Shown here in pieces: positions 1 through 8,086 of a stretch of DNA of 64,000 bases (positions are counted from its first letter, which is position 1; each line of letters begins with the position of its first letter). The position numbers and the translations under genes were made by a program. Under the pieces are notes generated by a model, which had not been told where the DNA came from, searched no databases, and was given only the letters and a program-made list of their open reading frames with translations. This DNA is from Photorhabdus laumondii subsp. laumondii (GTDB lineage: Bacteria; Pseudomonadota; Gammaproteobacteria; Enterobacterales; Enterobacteriaceae), in contig NZ_CP024901.1 in assembly GCF_003343245.1 (NCBI RefSeq), positions 434,001-498,000 of the forward strand, read 5' to 3'.

Positions 1-420
<420 letters not shown>

Positions 421-446
421 CTAAGGGAATATTCTGGAATTGATGA

Positions 447-573
447 TATACCCGTTATCCTTCAAGTTGCCTCTTTGTTGGCTGCACTCGCTCACCCCGG
501 TCACATAGTTATCTATGCTCCCAGGGATTCACTCCCTTGCCGCCGCGATGCATCTTGAAATCCATAGGGTATA
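447..573 (+). repeat. ERIC-type intergenic repeat, copy 1 (full length, 127 bp)
   Basis: It runs from TATACCCGTTAT to GGGTATA and carries the ERIC-typical core GGCTGCACTC..CACCCCGGTCAC and the closing CATCTTGAAATCCATAGGGT. The ends are inverted (TATACCC/GGGTATA) and the element is a long imperfect palindrome. It lies 35 bp upstream of murQ. Confidence 0.9.
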
Positions 574-592
574 AAAAATCATTTATTCTTAA

Positions 593-612
593 AATGTGAT
601 TATTATCACGGT
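593..612. promoter_or_regulatory. CRP-like site upstream of murQ
   Basis: TGTGA (595-599), six bases, then TCACG (606-610), matching the TGTGA-N6-TCACA palindrome at 9 of 10 positions. It lies about 190 bp upstream of the murQ ATG with the ERIC element in between. Spacing suggests a promoter at the distal ERIC edge, but none was confirmed. Confidence 0.5.
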
Positions 613-689
613 GTTAATTATTTAAAATGTGTTGAGGATTAAGAATCTTTATATTCATAATAGTGATTCAATCAGTTAAAGCTGGCTTA

Positions 690-1169
690 TTAATAAATTC
701 TATCATCCCATATACTATAGGCAGATGTGCCGGCGGTTATGTGATTCCAGGATATGGATCTATATTTGAGAAAGACTTTTTCGTACGGCATCATTTCATT
801 ATCATTTATTGAATGCGGGTAGACGCAAGAAATGTCAACAACACTCGCTTCTGTTAATTTGACCTCATAGAAAAGTTCTAACTGCCCAGCGAAATTTGTT
901 CTGTAAAAGAAGAAAATCGCATTCACTAGTTCATTTGAAGATATTGCGGATGCTAACAGCGGCGATGATTTATCGATTGGCTTGATAAATTGTACCGGGT
1001 GATGATCGACATTCTTTTGGCGAGTTATCGTGTGATTCAAATGCAATACCTGTATTTGATCTTCGTGCCCCTGTTGGTATCGGTTTCCTATTGAGTCTAG
1101 CGTTGAACAACCGGCAGAAATTAAACCTTGTTTCTTACCATTTAAAGATAAATAAATTATATGTGACAT
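690..1169 (-). CDS. Hcp-family type VI secretion tube protein / Hcp-like effector carrier
   Basis: The 159-aa product has the length and overall pattern of Hcp (TssD): an N-terminal MSHIIYLSLNGKKQG strand, a QVLHLNHTITRQKNVDHHP segment, a KSSPLLASAISSNE region and a C-terminal MPYEKVFLKYRSISWNH strand. Hcp hexamers stack to form the inner tube of the T6SS and can carry small effectors. No T6SS structural genes flank it, so it is an orphan copy of the kind found in auxiliary effector loci. A 63-codon ORF ends 6 bp upstream on the same strand, and a toxin/immunity island starts divergently 345 bp away. No strong Shine-Dalgarno is seen before the ATG, so coupling to the upstream ORF is possible. 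The family call is from motif memory. Confidence 0.85.
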   Translation of the reverse strand: MSHIIYLSLNGKKQGLISAGCSTLDSIGNRYQQGHEDQIQVLHLNHTITRQKNVDHHPVQFIKPIDKSSPLLASAISSNELVNAIFFFYRTNFAGQLELFYEVKLTEASVVDISCVYPHSINDNEMMPYEKVFLKYRSISWNHITAGTSAYSIWDDRIY

Positions 1170-1175
1170 AAGTAA

Positions 1176-1367
1176 TTACCAGACAAACTCTTTATTTAAA
1201 TTACCTAAGACTGTATGTCTAGGCGGTGAAGGTACGACCTTAACACCAAAATATAAAAAAATTAACAGTTCAATATTGAATTTCTTTCTTAAAGGATAGA
1301 AACAGTATTTAATAGAGTTTGGAATTTTTTGCTCAATAATGTATTTATTACTTTTATCCTTAAACAT
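1176..1367 (-). CDS. small hypothetical protein upstream of hcp
   Basis: A 63-aa ORF that ends 6 bp before the hcp start codon, on the same strand. It is basic at the N-terminus (MFKDKSNKYIIEQK), has a short hydrophobic stretch (LLIFLYFGV) in the middle and ends KVVPSPPRHTVLGNLNKEFVW minus a stop. I do not recognise a family. Position suggests it could be cotranscribed with hcp or be the residue of a longer gene; it could also be chance in AT-rich DNA. Confidence 0.3.
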   Translation of the reverse strand: MFKDKSNKYIIEQKIPNSIKYCFYPLRKKFNIELLIFLYFGVKVVPSPPRHTVLGNLNKEFVW

Positions 1368-1514
1368 CAGGCATTATTTTGTATTACTATACAGTAACTT
1401 AACTGTAGGCGTTCTGCGTTTGTTTAACATTTTGCTATTATATAGTCGACATGACTATTTTTTATGTAATATAGTGCTATCTTCGAATTCTTAATTGCTA
1501 ATGGGGTTAGCCGT

Positions 1515-1721
1515 ATGAACGATAGAGATAGGCAACAGTTATTACAACAGCTCACTGACGTATTAGTGAATAGCCCGTTAATTCCAGAAGAAAAATTGGC
1601 AATGATGATGATGCAGTGTTTTGAGTTATTGTTGTCAACTCAAGCCAGTGCGATCGACATGAAGATTTCAGATGGCCGTGTTCTTTCTCTCAAATTGGAA
1701 ACTCCGGCGGTTAGACACTAA
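1515..1721 (+). CDS. small hypothetical protein heading the toxin/immunity island
   Basis: A 68-aa ORF beginning MNDRDRQQLLQQLTDVL, mostly helical and amphipathic, with a run of four methionines (residues 30-33) and a C-terminal DGRVLSLKLET. A GGGG-containing Shine-Dalgarno-like stretch (ATGGGGTTAGCCGT) precedes the ATG. It ends 43 bp before the putative toxin start and reads in the same direction, so it may be an operon leader gene, for example a chaperone or adaptor for the toxin. I do not recognise the family. Confidence 0.5.
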   Translation: MNDRDRQQLLQQLTDVLVNSPLIPEEKLAMMMMQCFELLLSTQASAIDMKISDGRVLSLKLETPAVRH

Positions 1722-1764
1722 TGTGATAATTATTGGTTTTAAGAAATGTGGAAAGGGTTTCACG

Positions 1765-2634
1765 ATGACATATAAAAAATACAACCCCTCGCTGGAGGGC
1801 TATATGGGGGATTTCCTGAGAGGTCATGTTGGGGCTAACCAATTAAAACCTCAGCATGAATTCTTTGATGCCATTGGTCTCGAAAAGCAGTTAAGAGAGA
1901 ATACAACCTATATTGCGCTGCTATCGTTAGATGAAGCGAAAGATGTGCTAGAAGATATTGACTCGCCAAAACCCAAAAGTCCATTTATAAAGAAAATATT
2001 TGAGATTACCGATCCCATATCACCCTATGCAGGTAACATTCATGATTCTTTTGATCTCTTTAATGTTATAGGGGAATTTAAAAGATTAGGGATTAAAGCA
2101 ACAGAGTATGTGGGTAAGGATGGAAACAGATATATTAAAATATCAGGTTATGCGGGAGTTAGAAAGATCATCACTGCTTCAAGATACAAAGCTTCTAATA
2201 TGAAGGTGATATCTATGGGGATTGGGCAGAAAGGATTAAATAGCGGCATAGTTAAAGGAATGAAGTTTAGTATATTCTTTTCTGCGGCTTATCGAACGGT
2301 TGAACTTATGTTTAAGGATGAATACACTCTGGCTGATTTTCTAGGTAATATTGCGGTAGATCTGGCTAAGACAGTAATAACAGCCTTTGTTTCTTGGACT
2401 ATTGGGTCTTTGATGTTAGTTACATCTATTGCTGGTGCCAGTGTAGTTGGTGTTGCTATTATTGTGTTTTTTGTAGGTGTCGGTGTTACTGTTGCACTTG
2501 ATTCTATAGATAAGAAATATAAAATTAGTGAAGCTGTTATTAATTTAATTAAAAAAGAAATGGAGAGAAAACCAAGAACTCCAGAAACTGGTCTCAATCA
2601 AATTTTTTATAATTGGGGGAGATATGTTAAATAA
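1765..2634 (+). CDS. putative membrane-targeting toxin, YafU-like C-terminus
   Basis: The start chosen is the ATG at 1765, preceded by GGAAAGGG, rather than the longer frame from 1672; this gives 289 aa. The N-terminal 170 residues are soluble. Residues about 203-247 form a long hydrophobic hairpin (DLAKTVITAF..GVGVTVALDSID) followed by a basic helix (KKYKISEAVINLIKKEMERK). From memory this tail resembles the small E. coli protein YafU, which looks like a remnant of such a protein. A soluble delivery region plus a terminal hydrophobic hairpin is the architecture of pore-forming colicin-like or T6SS inner-membrane toxins. Three paralogous small membrane proteins follow at once, the first overlapping by 11 bp, as immunity genes would. 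The toxin function is inference. Confidence 0.6.
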   Translation: MTYKKYNPSLEGYMGDFLRGHVGANQLKPQHEFFDAIGLEKQLRENTTYIALLSLDEAKDVLEDIDSPKPKSPFIKKIFEITDPISPYAGNIHDSFDLFNVIGEFKRLGIKATEYVGKDGNRYIKISGYAGVRKIITASRYKASNMKVISMGIGQKGLNSGIVKGMKFSIFFSAAYRTVELMFKDEYTLADFLGNIAVDLAKTVITAFVSWTIGSLMLVTSIAGASVVGVAIIVFFVGVGVTVALDSIDKKYKISEAVINLIKKEMERKPRTPETGLNQIFYNWGRYVK

Positions 2635-3022
2635 TAAAATAATACGTATTATTTGCGCAATTTTAATATTAGCTTTAATGTCGTTTTCTATGTTTATAGT
2701 AAGTGAATATTTGATTTCGTTGGTTTTAATGGAGGATAAAATAACATTTTCAAGCAGTGTTTTTATGACATTTTTTTCTTTTCCTTTGGTTTTATATTAT
2801 ATAGTTTTTATTGTTTTTGTTAATGTGGTTGGTCGTTATCCAAAACATCATGATAGCTTTAACAAATATCTTTGTTTGATAGCTCTTGTTTCAATTGTTT
2901 TAAGTTTCCCCATATCTTTCTATGTGCATTATAAGTTAAAAAGTGATGGCTATTTAGTATGTCCAAGAATATCCTGGTCGTCGCCGAATACTTATGTGAA
3001 AGATATGAAGCTATGTGATTGA
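2624..3022 (+). CDS. DUF1240-like membrane protein, putative immunity paralogue 1
   Basis: A 132-aa membrane protein with three or four hydrophobic segments (near residues 7-28, 45-67, 83-102), an internal GRYPKHHDSF motif and a conserved tail (YLVCPRISWSS..TYVKDMKLCD). It begins inside the last codons of the toxin candidate (11-bp overlap) after a GGGGGAG ribosome site, so translation is coupled. The architecture and tail match what I remember of DUF1240. Membrane immunity proteins of pore-forming bacteriocins have this size and topology, so an immunity role is inferred from position. Its last 100 bp are nearly identical to those of the next paralogue. Confidence 0.7.
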   Translation: MLNNKIIRIICAILILALMSFSMFIVSEYLISLVLMEDKITFSSSVFMTFFSFPLVLYYIVFIVFVNVVGRYPKHHDSFNKYLCLIALVSIVLSFPISFYVHYKLKSDGYLVCPRISWSSPNTYVKDMKLCD

Positions 3023-3059
3023 TATGGTTGTATTTGATTTTTTTATAACTAGGGGTATT

Positions 3060-3455
3060 ATGAGAAAAAAAACTATACATATCATCGTTGCCATTGCTAT
3101 TTTTCTTTTAGCTTTATCTACTTTCTTCTTGACAGGGGAAAATATAATTTCTTTAATTGAAATGGATGAACAAATAACATTCTCAGGTGGTGTTGTTATA
3201 ATATTTTTTTCTGCTCCTTTGATTTTATATTATATGGTTGCAGTTATTTTTGTCAGTATAACTGGTCGTCCTCCAAAACATCATGATGGTTTTGTTAACT
3301 GTTTTGGGACGATAGCTATTATTTCATTTTTTTTAGGCTTCCCTACATCTTTGTATGTGCATTATAAGTTAAAAAGTGATGACTATTTGGTATGTCCAAG
3401 AATATCCTGGTCGTCGCCGAATACTTATGTGAAAGATATTAAACTATGTGATTGA
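3060..3455 (+). CDS. DUF1240-like membrane protein, putative immunity paralogue 2
   Basis: A 131-aa paralogue of the preceding gene with the same layout: N-terminal helix after MRKKTIHIIV, a second hydrophobic block, GRPPKHHDGF in place of GRYPKHHDSF, a third helix and the tail YLVCPRISWSS..TYVKDIKLCD. The start at 3060 follows AGGGG and aligns with the other two copies; an upstream in-frame ATG at 3015 would add residues absent from the family. The stretch 3354-3458 matches 2921-3024 with only a handful of substitutions, pointing to recent duplication or gene conversion. Probably cotranscribed with the toxin candidate. Confidence 0.7.
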   Translation: MRKKTIHIIVAIAIFLLALSTFFLTGENIISLIEMDEQITFSGGVVIIFFSAPLILYYMVAVIFVSITGRPPKHHDGFVNCFGTIAIISFFLGFPTSLYVHYKLKSDDYLVCPRISWSSPNTYVKDIKLCD

Positions 3456-3502
3456 TATTGTTGTTTTTGACTTCAATTAATTCCTTAAGAACTGGGGGAA
3501 TT

Positions 3503-3904
3503 ATGGAAAATAAAAAAAAGATTATACATATCACCGTTGCTGCTGCTACTTTTGTTTTAGTATCACTAGGGTTCTTTTTGACAGGAGAAAATCTGGTTTC
3601 TTTAGTTAATATGGATGAGAAAATAACATTCTCAAGTAGTGTTATTATTATGTTATTTTTTTCTCCTTTGATTTGGTATTGTATGGTTTCTATTATTCTT
3701 TCTAATATAACAAACCGTTGCCCAAAGTACCATGATAGTTTCATAAAATACTTTGGTTCGATAGCCATTATTTCACTTTTTTTAAGTTTTCCTACATCTT
3801 TGTATGTGAATTATAAACTGAGAAGTGAGAATTATTTAATATGCCAAAAGATATCTTTGACGTCGCCGAATACCTATGTAAAAGATATGAAGCTATGTGA
3901 TTGA
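3503..3904 (+). CDS. DUF1240-like membrane protein, putative immunity paralogue 3
   Basis: A 133-aa third paralogue, the most diverged. It keeps the N-terminal helix, the segment with ITFSSSV, a NRCPKYHDSF version of the central motif and the tail TSPNTYVKDMKLCD, while the sequence before it changes to YLICQKISL. The ATG at 3503 has GGGGGAA upstream and gives the same N-terminus as copies 1 and 2. The last 40 bases again match the other copies. Divergence in the loop regions could reflect immunity to different toxin alleles; that is inference. Confidence 0.7.
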   Translation: MENKKKIIHITVAAATFVLVSLGFFLTGENLVSLVNMDEKITFSSSVIIMLFFSPLIWYCMVSIILSNITNRCPKYHDSFIKYFGSIAIISLFLSFPTSLYVNYKLRSENYLICQKISLTSPNTYVKDMKLCD

Positions 3905-4322
3905 TATTAGTCTTATTGGTGGATGGAGGAGAGGTTTTATTTAAAAGTGAGAATTAATAGTTATATTTTCAGAATGATGCTTACCTGCTATATTTCGCTA
4001 TCCTATATAGTAGGAAATACATGTCATTAGGTGTATAGGAATTACTATAGGGAAAACAGCTAAAAATCGGGAAATTTCTTATCTTCTAACGAATTTAATT
4101 TAAGTGAATTACTTACCCATTTATCTTAGAGGGTAAGAAGGAATTATGGTATTAATAAAATCTATATTTATATTGATAACATTTTTATAATAAATTAATT
4201 GATCATCTTATAATTGTTGTTTAATCTCTATTTAATTAATTTCAGTTAAGTCTAAATAATTTAGTTCATTATTGAAATAATAACGTAAGAAAGTATGAAA
4301 GATAAACCTGAATGGTGGAGAT
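3905..4322. other. AT-rich intergenic stretch without recognised features
   Basis: No ORF with a ribosome site, no repeat of the ERIC type and no clear factor-independent terminator was seen. It must hold the LysR promoter and the end of the immunity transcript, but no convincing hexamer pair stands out in such AT-rich DNA. Confidence 0.5.
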
Positions 4323-5213
4323 ATGGATATACGCAATCTCAAAGCTTTTATCGTGTTAGCTGAAACACTTAATTATCATAAGGCTTCTCAAATACTACAT
4401 ATTTCTCAACCTGCACTGACTAAGAAAGTTAATGCACTGGAAGCGGAATTTGGGGCTCTTTTGTTTTCCAGAGGACCAGGTGGTACCAGATTGACTGATT
4501 TTGGACAAAAAACCTTTGAGAATGCTCAGAAATTACTGGGTCATTTTGAGCAATTTCAGATTCAGGTTAATCATGATTTGCAAGATGATGCGCCACATTA
4601 CCTTTATGTTAGCTCTTGTTTTCCTATTTATGATTCTGGAAAAATGGAAGAGCGGATTTTTCTAGGTAGGAAGGAAAAAGCTGTGCTGGTGCTAATTACT
4701 GGTCTGACATTTGAGCAGCAAATGAATCTATTAAACTCTGGTTTATTACATATCGCCATTGTTCCTCTACCATTGACTTCATCACTTATGCCTAGAAAGA
4801 TTTTTACTGAAAAACTCGTTTACCTTTTTAAAAAAGGGAGTGATTGGTTTCGGCATTTTACAGAATTAAGTGCTGAAATGGCATCGTTGTATCAGCTTAT
4901 TGACATGGATGAGAATGATATCCCAATTGATTTTATTGATGGTATTAACGCATTTTCTATTTATGATAATAGTATGAATTTAATGTTAAAAACGAATGAT
5001 ATTATGGTAATGATTGAACTAATAATTAAACGTAATGGTTTTTCATTAATTCCGGAAAAAGTTATTCGCTCAATTCCATCACAATATTTGGATTTATTAG
5101 AAGTGTTAAAAACCGATATGGAGATTGATTTTGGTATCTTATGGAGTCCAATTATCAATTATGAATTGATAAATGAAACGGAGTTATTCTCTTCACTGAT
5201 TGATAATGTGTAA
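4323..5213 (+). CDS. LysR-family transcriptional regulator
   Basis: A 296-aa protein with a classical LysR N-terminal winged helix-turn-helix (residues 1-60: MDIRNLKAFIVLAETLNYHK, then ISQPALTKKVNALE, LLFSR and LTDFG). A C-terminal region of the periplasmic-binding-protein type follows for an unknown co-inducer. The ATG is preceded by GGTGGAGAT. The length is normal for the family and the target is unknown. LysR proteins often control a divergent neighbour, but here the neighbours are the immunity genes upstream and the convergent fimbrial operon downstream, so it may be a stand-alone regulator. A fragment of an ERIC repeat begins at its stop codon. Confidence 0.9.
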   Translation: MDIRNLKAFIVLAETLNYHKASQILHISQPALTKKVNALEAEFGALLFSRGPGGTRLTDFGQKTFENAQKLLGHFEQFQIQVNHDLQDDAPHYLYVSSCFPIYDSGKMEERIFLGRKEKAVLVLITGLTFEQQMNLLNSGLLHIAIVPLPLTSSLMPRKIFTEKLVYLFKKGSDWFRHFTELSAEMASLYQLIDMDENDIPIDFIDGINAFSIYDNSMNLMLKTNDIMVMIELIIKRNGFSLIPEKVIRSIPSQYLDLLEVLKTDMEIDFGILWSPIINYELINETELFSSLIDNV

Positions 5214-5242
5214 AAGAGGCAGATTGAAAGATAACGGGTATA
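5213..5242 (-). repeat. terminal fragment of an ERIC repeat
   Basis: Thirty bases starting at the last base of the LysR stop codon match the end of the full ERIC copies (AAAGAGGCA..TTGAAAGATAACGGGTATA) with about two differences. The remainder of the element is missing, so the LysR stop may lie at an old ERIC insertion or deletion junction. Confidence 0.65.
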
Positions 5243-5294
5243 TTGTAATGTAGAAGAGGGGAATGTTTTTATTAATTATCTAACCTCTGGTTAA

Positions 5295-5337
5295 ATAATA
5301 ATGATTTTGTTGTGCCTGATAAATCTATCATTATTAT
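5295..5337. repeat. 11-bp perfect inverted repeat downstream of LysR gene
   Basis: ATAATAATGAT (5295-5305) and ATCATTATTAT (5327-5337) are exact reverse complements around a 21-base loop. It is AT-only at most positions with no U-tract, so a terminator role is uncertain. Confidence 0.4.
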
Positions 5338-5368
5338 GAGGGTAAATCAGGTGAATATGAGATTGATG

Positions 5369-5392
5369 ATGCCCTGGGTAAATCCAAGGCAT
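5369..5392 (-). terminator. hairpin at the end of the fimbrial operon
   Basis: On the minus strand ATGCCTTGG pairs with CCAGGGCAT (one G-U pair) around a 6-base loop, about 25 bp beyond the last fimbrial stop codon. The tail is not U-rich, so it may stabilise the mRNA or be a weak terminator. Confidence 0.4.
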
Positions 5393-5415
5393 AAGGATGT
5401 CAAAATGGTTTATTT

Positions 5416-6678
5416 TTACTGGGGTTTAATCCCTTTCAGGTGATAGACCAAGACCGTAAACGGGGTTACCCCTTTCGGCATCGGTAAGTTGCCATACACG
5501 ACCTTAGCTAAAGCATAGGCATCAACTTCGGCCTCTTCACCCAACAATGGAAGCGCCTCACGCACTACGGCGGGTATATCATCGTCAGCGGTAAGTGTCA
5601 GTGTCGGAATAGCGCTTAAAGTGGCACCATCAACAATCTGCTCAGACAAAGCTAGTGAAACCGGTGCATCCTGATCCTTAATAGGGTGACCTTTCTTGAC
5701 CACAAAGTACACCAAGCCATTGACTTTCTTTGCTGGCTTGCGTCCGGCAGTTTTCTTCGCAATCAGTGCTTCTCCCATCTTAACCTTGGCATTTACCTGT
5801 TTTTGTAATTGCTCCGCAAAGGTCAGGTAATATTTATCCATATCACTGCGTTTAAGCTGCATGCGATTGCGTAATCCATCAGTTAATCCGGCAGTCACTC
5901 GAACAGGATCCAGAGATAACCCACTTTCTGCATAACTCGCCAGTGTCTCTTTTAGCCCCGAGGCCATCGCTTGGCCCACGACATAGTCACGCTTACGGTT
6001 ATCGCTATCGAGCGGTACACTCACGGATTTACTGGCTTTTACCGCTCGATCATTGGCTTGCACTAGTTGATAACGAGTAGAAACCAATGCCGTCTCTAAC
6101 TGCTCTCGAACAATGTCAGCTTCTCTGAACTGTTTACGCACGGCCTCTAACTGCGTTTGTGCTTCTTTGAACTGATGCTGCGTAGCTGTCAGTAGGGTCT
6201 GATGGTCACTTAACTGTTTTTGTAATGTATCCTTTTGCTTCTGCATTTCTATCCTGACTGATTGGTGGTCAGATAGCTGCTTACGGCTCTTCTCTAGTTC
6301 AGTCTGGGAAGACTTCAACTCGGCGATACTATCGGTCAGTTGTCTCTTAAGCTTACGATTCTCTGCACGCAATACTTTACGGGCTGCTGCTTCGCTACCA
6401 CCGGACGAGGCCCCCATACCAACAAGAATGGATGTTCCAACCGCATGCTTTGATGCACTTCTGTTTGAAGATGACTCACCAGATTTGGACTGTTGCGCCA
6501 TTAGGGTACTCAGACCATAATCAGAATTACTGGCGCTTTCCATCAAGCTATCCACCGAGGGCGTACCGCCAGGAGGTGTATAGTTTCCACTTTCTGCTGC
6601 ACTTACAATATCAACCGTTCCCAAAAAACCAATTAATAACCAGGCACAGCGATGAAGATGCATTCGTATACAGCTCAT
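5416..6678 (-). CDS. exported coiled-coil protein with degenerate FKBP-like domain, last gene of fimbrial operon
   Basis: A 420-aa protein with a signal peptide (about residues 1-27), a low-complexity serine-rich stretch, and a long coiled coil (about 95-210, rich in K, Q, E and L heptads such as KQLSDHQ repeated twice). A region like the FKBP-associated N-domain follows (YVVGQAMASGLKETLASYAE, about 230-310), then a C-terminal FKBP-type fold segment ending GVTPFTVLVYHLKGIKPQ. The canonical FKBP active-site aromatic residues are not evident, so peptidyl-prolyl isomerase activity is doubtful. Its ATG overlaps the preceding lipoprotein gene by 4 bp (ATGA). A periplasmic assembly or scaffold role for the fimbria is inferred; such a gene is not standard in chaperone-usher operons. 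Confidence 0.7.
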   Translation of the reverse strand: MSCIRMHLHRCAWLLIGFLGTVDIVSAAESGNYTPPGGTPSVDSLMESASNSDYGLSTLMAQQSKSGESSSNRSASKHAVGTSILVGMGASSGGSEAAARKVLRAENRKLKRQLTDSIAELKSSQTELEKSRKQLSDHQSVRIEMQKQKDTLQKQLSDHQTLLTATQHQFKEAQTQLEAVRKQFREADIVREQLETALVSTRYQLVQANDRAVKASKSVSVPLDSDNRKRDYVVGQAMASGLKETLASYAESGLSLDPVRVTAGLTDGLRNRMQLKRSDMDKYYLTFAEQLQKQVNAKVKMGEALIAKKTAGRKPAKKVNGLVYFVVKKGHPIKDQDAPVSLALSEQIVDGATLSAIPTLTLTADDDIPAVVREALPLLGEEAEVDAYALAKVVYGNLPMPKGVTPFTVLVYHLKGIKPQ

Positions 6679-7244
6679 TGTGCATCTACCTGATTAATTA
6701 ATGCCAATGATAAGTCGTTTTTTATACGATAACACAAACTGGTAAGAGCATACTGATACTTAGGACGTACTAAATCATTGATATCCTCACTGATCCCGTT
6801 AGCCACCGCCAAATATTGACTACCCGTACGGGCAATGCGATCAAATTCGGCTTTGTAGCGTGTGTATTTAGTGCCGCTGAACTGCTTCAATGCCTCCAAC
6901 TCGCGAGTACATTGTGCCAATTTACCGGAATTGTTGTCAGCAGAGGGCTGCACATTTCCGGTAAAACGACAATCACCGCCTCCAGATTCAGGGGGTAATG
7001 AAGAATGAACCAATGTCTTAGTGGTTGACGATGCTTTTATTTTACTTGATGTCGGCACTCTCTTTGGTGTGAGCTCTTGAGCACATCCTGTTAAAAGAAA
7101 TGCGGCTGCTAATAGTAGGTAGAAATAACAACCATAAGGTACAATGCAGCGCCTTGTTATTTTCCAAACCTGCAACATCACACATATATGTTTAAGAACA
7201 AACAAGTTATTCACCTTATTACTCCCCAGCATCATTAGCATCAA
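6675..7244 (-). CDS. putative lipoprotein of the fimbrial operon
   Basis: A lipobox LLTGC follows a hydrophobic stretch, so the mature protein is probably an acylated lipoprotein. The frame is open from 7244 (189 aa), but the ATG at 7178 (MLQVWKITRR) gives a more normal signal peptide. After the cysteine there is a Ser/Thr-rich linker and a C-terminal helical region with two cysteine pairs possible (GGDCRF, LAQCTREL, TSLCYR). I do not recognise the family. It sits between the tip-adhesin-like gene and the FKBP-like gene, overlapping the latter by 4 bp, so an envelope-anchored assembly factor is likely; this is inference. Confidence 0.65.
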   Translation of the reverse strand: MMLMMLGSNKVNNLFVLKHICVMLQVWKITRRCIVPYGCYFYLLLAAAFLLTGCAQELTPKRVPTSSKIKASSTTKTLVHSSLPPESGGGDCRFTGNVQPSADNNSGKLAQCTRELEALKQFSGTKYTRYKAEFDRIARTGSQYLAVANGISEDINDLVRPKYQYALTSLCYRIKNDLSLALINQVDAQ

Positions 7245-7246
7245 AA

Positions 7247-8074
7247 CTAATTAAAAGTCATAATCACAATAACATCTCCCGAATAGGCACCTGCATCAAC
7301 TTTACCCAATGATTGAAGTCTGGATGAAAAGGAAAATGAATAGAGATTATTTCCACTTACCGTTATTGGAACACCATTCCAAGCATTTGAGCCATTGATA
7401 TCCACATCGGAGTAAAGTGTTTTTTTAGGATTTAAATAAATAAACTTTTCACCCGTTGAGGATTTTGTATATAAAGTCAGGTTAGCTGGCAATGTGCACT
7501 GCACATTTCCTGTTATCGTTTTCTTATTCCCGTTGAGATTTTCCACCCCCAAATCACCATGATCAATAACAGGTGGCAAAAAAATATTGCAAGATTGATT
7601 AGTTGGTGGCAACCGACCACAAGTACTACCCGGCCACAGCTCCGCATCTGAAAATCCTAAAGTAGGTTGGTGTCTAATAAAAAACAATCCTATACACGTC
7701 GCATCAGTGGATATCAAACGGAAATCTGATCGATATGGCAACGGAAATGTTTTTTTGTAAGCCTCAGCTACCTCTTTCTTAGTCTTCAAGCGAGAGATTT
7801 CAATACAATGCTTCCCCTCAATACAACTACCATGCATCCCCGGCAGGCGATATCTATACTTCACATCTGGGCCAACATAACAAACACCAGAACCGTGACA
7901 TGGATTTGGGTCTGTATCATTTTCATCCCAGGCGATTATTTCTTGAGTTGTACGCGGCGTCCTGTCATTATCTTCGCTCATTCCAATAGGCATAACAAAG
8001 GCTCCCGCATTTGCCTCTATAAATGGAACACCTGCCAATGCCATGAAAAAAACAAGATAGAAAAAGCCCCTCAT
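7247..8074 (-). CDS. fimbrial tip adhesin, MrpH-like
   Basis: A 275-aa exported protein: signal peptide to about residue 23, an N-terminal domain rich in cysteines and histidines (NPCHGSGVCYVG, GSCIEGKHCIE), and a C-terminal pilin-like half. The pilin half has a cysteine pair (NQSCNIF..GNVQC) and ends in strands GAYSGDVIVIMTFN, like the incomplete immunoglobulin fold of tip subunits. Length and two-domain design match MrpH of Proteus MR/P fimbriae, a metal-dependent adhesin. The ligand here is unknown. It lies at the distal end of the structural genes, as tip adhesins do. Confidence 0.75.
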   Translation of the reverse strand: MRGFFYLVFFMALAGVPFIEANAGAFVMPIGMSEDNDRTPRTTQEIIAWDENDTDPNPCHGSGVCYVGPDVKYRYRLPGMHGSCIEGKHCIEISRLKTKKEVAEAYKKTFPLPYRSDFRLISTDATCIGLFFIRHQPTLGFSDAELWPGSTCGRLPPTNQSCNIFLPPVIDHGDLGVENLNGNKKTITGNVQCTLPANLTLYTKSSTGEKFIYLNPKKTLYSDVDINGSNAWNGVPITVSGNNLYSFSFSSRLQSLGKVDAGAYSGDVIVIMTFN

Positions 8075-8086
8075 ATTCCCTCCATT

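Noticed and set aside
447..573. Transposon end or CRISPR repeat interpretation of the recurrent 127-bp repeats
   Set aside because: They are dispersed, palindromic, single units with no spacers and match the ERIC pattern. No CRISPR array was seen anywhere in the window.
2289..2597. Minus-strand ORF of 102 aa within the toxin candidate
   Set aside because: Antisense shadow; no ribosome site and the plus frame is supported by operon structure.
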